Made by a program: the position numbers and the translations under genes. Shown piece after piece: positions 56,558-64,000 of a DNA stretch of 64,000 bases; position 1 is the first letter of the stretch, and the number at the start of each line of letters is the position of its first letter. Origin of the DNA: Corynespora cassiicola (lineage: Eukaryota > Ascomycota > Dothideomycetes > Pleosporales > Corynesporascaceae). A model generated the notes under the pieces. That model was not told where the DNA came from and searched no databases. It worked only from the letters and a program-made list of their open reading frames with translations. The stretch spans positions 1,612,001-1,676,000 of the forward strand of contig JAEUWY010000006.1 of the NCBI GenBank assembly GCA_022059125.1, written 5' to 3'.

Positions 56558-58328
56558 ATGAGCTTACCGCAATCGCCAAAGGCCGCAGAAGAGTATGATA
56601 AGATCACCTCATGTGGGCAGGCAGCTCAGCCTCACCCTGCAACCTCCGCTAAACCCGGCACAAAGCCGGACGATGCCTTAAATCCCACCTTCAGTGGGGC
56701 TATCCGAGTCCCCTCGCCAGACCCGTCCTTGTTATCTACCGAAGACTGGAATATCCCGCGAGTGGGTCGGAGTCCTGATGGTCTGCTTGGGCCGCCAGGC
56801 AGTCGTAGGCATGCATCGCGCTCGCCAGCGCCTCCGCAGACGCTGAAGGGCAGGATCCGCCACTTCTGGATTGCAAACAAAGGGCTGGCTCTAGTTTTGA
56901 TAGCTCAAGTGTTTGGAACGCTGATGAATGTGACCACCAGAATCTTAGAGGTAGAAGGAAACAACGGTAAGTCTGAGGTGAGTTTGCAGTCCGAAAGCCT
57001 TACGTACTGACCAAGCTGGTAGGAAATGGCTATCACCCGTTTCAGGTATTTTCCTATCCGTTTTCTTCCCGGCAAGGCTTCTCTTAACCGCGCTTCAGAT
57101 ATTGCTTGCGCGAATGAGCATTACCGTCGTGTGCTCGATGCTCTATATGTGGCGTGCAAAGACGGAGCATTTTCCTTTTGGCATGAAGGAGGTACGGCTG
57201 TTGTTAGTCGCACGGGGACTGTTCGGTTTCTTTGGGGTTTTTGGGATGTATTGTAAGTGTTAACCTTTTGGCCCCTGATGAACGAGATGTTTTCACCCAA
57301 GTGGCTGTATCCGGCTTTGCGCAAGCACCGGCTCACTGATTGAACATTGTTGTATATGAATACATATCCCCACCATCGGTTTGATTGATGTGCAGAACGC
57401 TAACTATTTCAGACTCGCTGCTGTACTTGCCCTTGGCAGATGCCACCGTCATCACCTTTTTGGCTCCAAGCCTTGCCTGTTGGGCTTGCTCCTACCTCAT
57501 CAACGAGCCCTTCACACGTATAGAACAAATCGCCGCATATGTCTCCTTGTTTGGAGTCATATTAATTGCGCGTCCCGTGTCACTTTTCTCTTCGATGAAA
57601 CATACCGGGGATGCAGTTCCCCCTGTCAGTGGGGGCTCGGAAATCATATCGAGCATAAGCAACGGAACATTAGAGACTACACAGCATTCGGCTGGGACAT
57701 ACGATAATGTAACGCCTACTCAACGTGCCACTGCTGTTGGTGTGGCTTTACTCGGAGTCATTGGAACAGCTGGTGCATTCACCAGTATCCGGTGGATAGG
57801 GAAACGTGCACATCCTCTTCTTTCGGTCAACTACTTTGCTAGTTGGTGCGTGATAGTAAGTGTGGTGATGATGATAGCTCTGCCTGATGTTGGCTTCCTG
57901 CTGCCAGCTAGCTTAAAAGACTGGTGTTATCTCCTGTTCCTAGGCATCTGCGGCTTTGTAATGGTTTGTCGACTACTCTGCATATTATGGACATTGCTAA
58001 TGCATTGTAGCAATTCTTGCTGGCAGCAGGATTACAGTACGAAAAATCTTCCCGTGCAACCAACATGGTCTACACTCAAATGCTTTTCGCTCTTGCCTTT
58101 GATAAGTTAGTATGGGGCACAACCCCAGGCGCGCTTTCCATCATCGGCTCCTCTCTGATCTTAGGATCAGCAATATATGTTGCGGTTCATAAGGAAGCGG
58201 ACAAGAAGGACGTAGAACATCGAGTCCGCGGTTCGAGTGATGAGGAAAGAGGCTTGATGTCGCCTGATATTATCGGTGAGATTGAAGACGACAATGCCGT
58301 CATTCATATGAGGACTATGAGAATATGA
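56558..58328 (+). CDS. DMT-superfamily (EamA/SLC35G-like) transporter
   Basis: Five exons, 56558-56966, 57023-57045 (23 nt), 57099-57252, 57413-57963 and 58011-58328, join in phase to 484 aa. A hydrophilic Ser/Pro-rich N-terminus of about 105 residues precedes a ten-helix EamA arrangement. The first repeat includes GLALVLIAQVFGTLMNVTTR, ILLARMSITVVCSMLYMWRA, RGLFGFFGVFGMYYSLLYLP and LADATVITFLAPSLACWA. The second includes ATAVGVALLGVIGTAGAFTS, FLLAAGLQYEKSSRATNMVY and GALSIIGSSLILGSAIYVAV. The cytoplasmic tail is acidic. Splicing at 57252/57413 restores MYYSLLYLPLADATVI. Intron 3 is unusually long (160 nt). The substrate is unknown; SLC35G relatives are poorly characterised. Confidence 0.88.
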
Positions 58329-60062
58329 TTCCCGTTGGTTCGCAATTTATGGGCACTCAAAATAGTTTGCATGCAGGCATGGCGTTTAAGAACTATAACT
58401 GGGGGTTTGTCACAGGTATCACCATACACCATAGAACATTTTCGCTATATCATTTATCACGTTTTATACATGACATCCATCCTCTTTTCAAAAAGACCCC
58501 CTTCTAAGGGGCACCAAACATCGTTCTTCTGCCTTATTACTGCGTCACTGTCCATTTTTTATTATTTTGATTTGATGTCTAATCGTCCTCAGCCGAAGTT
58601 GACAAGGGTTGGTGGATCTACAGTCGATTTCCTCCAACCATATGTAATCCAAAGTTATCTTGCTACCCTACTTTCCCACTCACTCAATGCTCCAACTTTT
58701 CTTCATCTCTATTAACTTATTGATGTTAATTATCAAAGATGATTTAATATGCCACCTCTAAATCCTGGTCAGCATGTGCAGCTTATCTTGGCTTCGCATT
58801 CGGACCGTATCTACTGCACACAGGTGAAGTTGAATTATCAGGGACATAATGCTATATATGGATTCTCTGTCGATTACCATGGAAATCTTAAATTTGGTAG
58901 CTTGCTCAGAACACATCTCGTGACAACTAGCTTCTCTCTAGCATACAGGTCTGAATCTTTGGGTTTCATGCGTTAGCGAAGTTGCGTCCTGCACTGCAAG
59001 CCCTGGATTCGGCGCCTTCATACAATCCCACCACCAAGCTCAGATAGCTAGGGTATTTTAAAGCTGCCCGTTGATGTTATATCAGCTCTATAATTAACTC
59101 TCTTCATCCGAAAAGAGCTTGCATTGCGCTGAACATTTGAGCTAGGGGAGGACTGTAGTACAATTGCTAAGTGAACAATACCATGCGAGTTCGGCGCTCG
59201 AAGCCCTGATAGTACGGCGGCTGGGCACACCGTATGAGTCCGGATCGTTTTTCTGGCCAGTCCTCATGGCTTTAATACTCACTTAAAATTGCTTGATTAG
59301 CTTACCAATCTATGGTGTTGCTCCTGCTTGATGCCATACAGCATGTTTGTTCGGCAGTATGAGTGTTCTTCCTCGTTGATTTCAGTCTCAGCATGAGAAC
59401 ATATCGAGCCATCTGTACATGTGATAATATTGATCATCAAACCTCGCTGTTGGATTGGATTCCGGGCAAGGCCATATAATTTAAGGGGTTGTTTCCACGA
59501 TTTTGGACTTATAGTCCTGTAAAACACGACGTATTTTCCACAGCAGACCTCTGGCTGTCTGAGTGACACAAGAATACGAAATGACACGAGAAGGAGGGAC
59601 ACTTAGTTGCTTCAGGCAGGCAGGGCATGTTGGAACGGGTTCAAGGTCACATAATATCCTCGCACCCAGGGCGAAGCCTATCTCTGCTCAACTATCATAA
59701 CCCATGCCACGCTGTGCAAAGCCCCTCATATGTAGAATAATCGATTGCCAGTCGAATTATATGCTATATACTAGTATTGTAGTACATTTGGGTCCATGAT
59801 ATGTGGCAGATGATGAACTCATGGGAGGCCAGTTTACCCAAGTCCCCTGGGTGCACGGACGCGGGGAAACGCTCTTTGGGGCTAGCCGCCCGTGATCACA
59901 ACTCGTCAATCCTTCGTGAATCCTCCTGAGCGACACGATGGCTTCTTTTCTCTCGTCGCGGTCGCCCCTTATTCACACAAGAGACTACGTCCAGGCAGGT
60001 TGCGCATTGCGACCTCTACCCACCTTCACATCGTGCACTCGATTGAGTTCATCGGCCCCACA
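58329..60062. other. AT-leaning intergenic region
   Basis: A 1.7-kb spacer between two plus-strand genes. No gene or RNA is supported. Frames on both strands (58335-58976 and 59048-59602) are short and lack motifs. Confidence 0.55.
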
Positions 60063-60660
60063 ATGATACTCCCGAAGCGGGCCACGGGCCTGATCGCCCT
60101 AGTCTTGGCATTCGTTTGCTTTGTCGGTCTCCTGAATTCCAGGCTGAATCCAGTGGTATGGATTACCATGGCCTTGTCGCGGCAACCGGAGGTCATCATA
60201 CCTTACACGGTGCACGTGGTCTTGTTTCAGTTCAAGCAAGGCACAAGTCCAATCACAATCAAGGAGGTAAGAAAGACAAGGTTGCTGCATTGACTTGGTC
60301 ATTAAGACTCTTAGATAACGTCAAAATTGTATGCTCTCAAGAAGTCATGCAAGCATCCGAGTACTCGTGCCCCTTATATCAAGTCTATCTCTGGGGGTAA
60401 AGATATATCGACCGAAGGTCTACAGGTAAGTCTCACTTTTGGTTCTGGTTCCCTTTGTCAATATGATCAAGCACTAACGGAGCTGTCTCAAGGATGGCTT
60501 TACCCATGCATTCATCATGCATTTCGATACTACAACGGACCGAGACTATTATGTTAACAACGATCCCGTTCATCGGGACTTTAAGGAGGCTGCGGCAGTT
60601 GTTCTGGAGAAGACTCAAGTGATCGACTTCCAGGATGGCGTGTTCACCAACTCCGATTGA
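60063..60660 (+). CDS. Dabb (stress-responsive A/B barrel) domain protein with N-terminal hydrophobic anchor
   Basis: Exons are 60063-60266, 60315-60425 and 60493-60660. The introns 60267-60314 and 60426-60492 have GTAAGA and GTAAGT donors, and all junctions are phase 0, giving 160 aa. Residues 8-26 form a hydrophobic segment (TGLIALVLAFVCFVGLLNS), probably a signal anchor. The Dabb domain follows: VIIPYTVHVVLFQFKQGTS, a helix with KLYALKKSCKHPS, SISGGKDISTEGL, GFTHAFIMHFDTTTDRDYYV and NNDPVHRDFKEAAAVVLEKT. The dimeric ferredoxin-like fold is known from plant stress proteins and some polyketide and cannabinoid cyclases. Most fungal members are unstudied, so no function is assigned. Confidence 0.88.
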
Positions 60661-62022
60661 ATGATGTTAAACAAGGAGAGAACTGATATTTTTAGTTTGC
60701 TCGTTGGGAACCATGTTAAGCGGCTGTCACAATAAAGCCCAAGATAGTCAATTCTCGATACAGTTCAATAATATCCGCTGTTTCATCCCCTTTGATGGCT
60801 TTTTTACCCATAATCCTCTGTGCATACGACTCTCCAATAATTCAAAACCTGCCAAAGTTATCAATGCAAAATTAAGGGTGTAATTCTAAAGTAGAATCAA
60901 TGCCAAACATACAAGCCAAAAACCTATGTCCTTCAATCCGCGTCACAGCAGCATCGTTATTCTTCACTGCTTTCCCCAACCAAGTTGTCACTAAAGTTAC
61001 TTGCTAGTAAATCTGCTATATTCATTGCATTTTCCAGAGCTACATTTCTCGCACTTTTCTTTCTATCGTTATAAAGGTAAAAATCAGTCATGAATATAAT
61101 TGTACATGACTAATATGTGTGCTAGGTTTTCCGATTATATTTAGAGCCGATCTTTGTTATTTTACTTGAGCTTTTTGAGCCTCCAAGTTCTTTGTGATAT
61201 AATAACTCTCTGAAATGTGACTATTATATACCTATAAATAGCTTCTATTAATCTAGTATAGCAAGCCTTTTAACAGAGGACTAGAGTTTGAAGTAGCGTC
61301 TTAGGGTAAAACCAAGCGTAATTTGATGCTTGTCACAAGTGCTACGTATTTTTTATGATTCCTTATTATTTGGTGATCTGAAGTGAAGCCCCGAAGCTCT
61401 GATTTGTGTCTATGAGCTTGCAACCAGAGCGTTAACACAACTAAGTCCCAATCACGTGTCGACAAGCATCTCTGGCTTTCTAGGGTACAGTTTTAACGAG
61501 ATATTGAAGGCTTTTCTTCAACGAGGAGAATAATGACCAATGACTCACGCAGGCATCTTATCCATTTTCAAAACGTTGAATTCAAGAGCTTCAAATTTGG
61601 TTTTTAATCCACTATGAGTCACTGAACACCTACTCACCAACCTTGATATAGTCTTCATCAGCTCTGACTCTCCCAACTGAACATGTAAAAAAATGCCAAC
61701 TAATTCAAATGTCGACATACACCTTTGATATGTATCGCTAGCAAAAATGAGAGTTGGTTTTCGTGGCCCCGCCACGAACTGACACCTTTGCCAATAAAGA
61801 TCGAGAAAGTTGTTGCAGTTGGAGTCACGCCGTATTGACAAAATTATTCCACTTTCGTGGCACAGTGAGAAACAAAGCAGATCTGACTGAATTGGATCAA
61901 CAAGCAGTCAGACCACGGGATTACGTGTTTACAGATTGGACTTGATCAAAGCGAATGTAATAAATCCCAATACGCCAGTGCACCTCGCTCCTACGATAAA
62001 GATCATCATATTATCACCAATA
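60661..62022. other. AT-rich intergenic region
   Basis: A 1.4-kb stretch that is visibly AT-rich, especially 60760-61400. No gene is supported; the 98-codon minus-strand frame at 61545-61841 has no motif. Confidence 0.55.
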
Positions 62023-63631
62023 ATGGATCTTAGTTACAAAGTAAAGTGAGAGCAGCCGTTAACGAGAACGTCTACTGAGTTTTTATAGGACGCCATCAGC
62101 ATCCTTAATAGCCGACGCCGCCGAAAGAGACCCAGTGTGGTGCTTCAACCTGATTTTTTAATTCCCGATGGTATACCTAAAAAGAATGGAAAGCCTGACT
62201 TCAGGGGTATTCCTAGCCTAATGGGCATGAAGCAGTGGCTCAACCAGATTGGCCATTTGGTACTTAACCTGTTGTCAACTCGAGATTTTCACTAATCCAG
62301 TGCAGACGGCCGATATCGATAGACTCAATATCGTCCATGTTGCAGGTACCAAGGGAAAAGGGAGTACTTGCGCATTTATTGAATTATTTCTTAGAACCGT
62401 TGGCAAAAGGACAGGCTTCCCTCGGAAAACAGGTCTCTATACTTCTCCGCATCTGATCTACCCCGAAGAGAGAATACGCATAGACTTCCAACCGATCGCT
62501 AGAGAACTCTTTGCCAAGTACTTCTTTGAAGTTTGGGAAGCGTTGTCAAACGACCAGGATACTTCACATCGTCTACCACATTACCTCCAACTGATGGCAC
62601 TGGTGGCGTTTCATGCGTTCATAAAAGAAGGTGTGGATGCAGCCATATTTGAAATTCACCATGGAGGAGAATACGATTCCACGAACGTGGTTGAGCATCC
62701 CGTTGCTACTGTCATTACTTCACTTGGAATGGATCATGTCAACGAGTTAGGGCCCACTATCGAAAACATCGCCTGGCACAAAGCTGGTATCATAAAAAAT
62801 GGTACTCGTGCATTTTCATCTCTGCAGGAGGATTCCGCTGCTGAGGTCATCCGGAGGCGAGCATCTGAGAAAGGCACGACCATAGATTTCGTTGGGAGCG
62901 ACTGTTCTATTCATGAGAATGCCCCCCAATTAAAACCGGATGTGCAACGCACGAATTTTTCTGTTGCACTTGCCGCAACACGCTGTTTTCTAGAAGAAAA
63001 GTCACCCAACAAGGTGATTTCTTTGTTGTCATCAGATATCTCAAATGGCATCAATCAGTTCTATTGGCCAGGAAGATTTCAACTTATCAAGGAAGGAGCA
63101 TTCAACTGGTTCTTAGATGGTGCACATAACGAAATGAGTGTTGTAAAAGCTGCGGAATGGTTCATTGAGAATTCCATGGAACAGAGGTACTACTTCCCAT
63201 CTAACCCAAAACATGCAGCTGATATTTAGAAGCGGCTCATTGGAGAAGATATTGATATTCAACCAAAAATCAAAACATAGAGATCCTGCAATAGTCCTGG
63301 AGCACTTGGCTATTTCCATAAGCCCTATTGAGATTAATAATGTTATATTCACGACCGGTGAGCAAAGGTGCTGAGTCCTTTACCTGTTATCTAACTTATT
63401 ATAGATGCCCCTAAACACCAAGAATACTTGGTGAATGAGAGATTTGGTATGATATGGAGGAGATTCAACCCAAATTCTCGTATCCTGTATGAGCCTGACA
63501 TTCCAAAAGCTCTTGATATGGCAAGGCACATTGGGGAGAAAAGCCTTGGCATGCAGACATTAGTCACTGGTAGTCTACATCTTGTTGGCGCTACACTGTT
63601 ATCTCTCAAACACATGCTGTCAGGTCATTAG
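62023..63631 (+). CDS. Folylpolyglutamate synthase-like protein
   Basis: This ATP-dependent ligase family adds glutamates to folates. Five exons, 62023-62040 (18 nt), 62089-62259, 62306-63186, 63230-63357 and 63405-63631, give an intact 474-aa protein. The introns are only 43-48 nt, which makes the gene look frameshifted if they are missed. The spliced start is MDLSYKDAISILNSRRRRK, followed by GMKQWLNQIGHLTADIDRLN. The P-loop is GTKGKGS (77-83). Then come GFPRKTGLYTSPHLI, EIHHGGEYDSTNVVEHP, TSLGMDHVNELGPTIENIAW and FLDGAHNEMSV with D334. All ligase landmarks are present. No mitochondrial presequence is visible. Codons are AT-rich compared with SSC1 or URA5, and the gene sits in an AT-rich zone, so it may be a divergent paralogue rather than the main enzyme. 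Confidence 0.88.
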
Positions 63632-64000
63632 TATCACTCGGAGTATATCTATGAAATGGTGTCAGACTTTCTGGCTACCCGCCACCAGCTTTAAAGGTAG
63701 TCACTATGCATTACAGGACTCTCATCATCTGCCTTTCAGCTTACTACCTAGGATATTGAAAATCTTAACAATTATGCTTGTTTAAATTTTTCTTCTCCTG
63801 CATTTATTCGATAGGAAATGCCCTTGCAAACACCCCTAGAACCAACAGCTCTGACATACTATCTTGGATTTGAGTCGTAAGCGAGGAAAAAGTAACATAG
63901 ACTGTACAGAATTTTCCATGACGTGGAGTGGTCTTTGTGAACAGATAAGACTTAGATTTAGCTCCATCCTCGACTTCCATGATTACTTTCTCTTTCCCGT
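63632..64000. other. 3' flank to window edge
   Basis: The last 369 bases are AT-rich, and I see no gene start or splice signal of note. Confidence 0.5.

Noticed and set aside
62249..63229. First impression that the FPGS-like gene is a frameshifted pseudogene
   Set aside because: Introns of 46, 43 and 47 nt with proper branch sites restore a continuous 474-aa protein in phase at every junction.

Overview
This is about 64 kb of nuclear DNA from a filamentous ascomycete (Pezizomycotina; a Dothideomycete is my guess, not proven). The evidence is eukaryotic gene structure throughout: introns mostly of 43-80 nt with GT donors, CTRAC-like branch sites and YAG acceptors; an intron-bearing tRNA-Asn; and mitochondrial import, nucleolar and ER genes whose closest relatives are fungal. 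I rebuilt 21 protein-coding genes by hand-splicing (20 complete, one cut by the left edge), plus one tRNA and one frameshifted gene relic.

Layout. 1-207 (-) is the 5' part of CBP4, the cytochrome bc1 assembly factor. 208-3107 is gene-poor and holds a broken reading frame (561-958). 3108-35368 is a compact gene block. Its order is a YeeE/YedE-type sulfur transporter (+), cystathionine beta-lyase (-), a DUF2415 WD40-like protein (-), mitochondrial Hsp70 SSC1 (+), the Arf GAP GLO3 (-), a DUF1989 protein (+), a multi-spanning membrane protein (-), the nucleolar GTPase NOG1 (+), a PAN/apple-like surface protein (+), TIM23 (-), URA5 (+), the ER mannosidase MNS1 (+), an NZF zinc-finger protein (+) and an atypical SDR (-).

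35369-43403 is a gene-free stretch of about 8 kb. It is visibly AT-rich up to about 40 kb, contains the tRNA-Asn, and then turns into GC-richer DNA full of microsatellites. After it come a DUF1279 mitochondrial protein (-), 3.1 kb of GC-rich low-complexity DNA, a 94-aa small protein (+), a membrane-anchored PNGase A-like protein (+), another 6.6 kb without a supportable gene, a DMT/EamA transporter (+), a Dabb-domain protein (+), an AT-rich spacer and a folylpolyglutamate synthase-like gene (+).

Functionally the block is mostly housekeeping. Mitochondrial biogenesis is represented by CBP4, SSC1, TIM23 and the DUF1279 protein; SSC1 is the import motor that works behind TIM23 in yeast. Secretory-pathway glycan and traffic functions are GLO3, MNS1 and the PNGase A-like protein. 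The YeeE-type transporter and cystathionine beta-lyase are convergent neighbours that both concern sulfur. I see no secondary-metabolite cluster, CRISPR array, intact transposon or clear novel multi-gene system. The most unusual items are the two large gene-free gaps flanking the 94-aa gene and the PNGase A gene, the G-tract ending the YeeE-type gene, the SDR lacking its catalytic Tyr/Lys motif, and two stop-free 3n introns.
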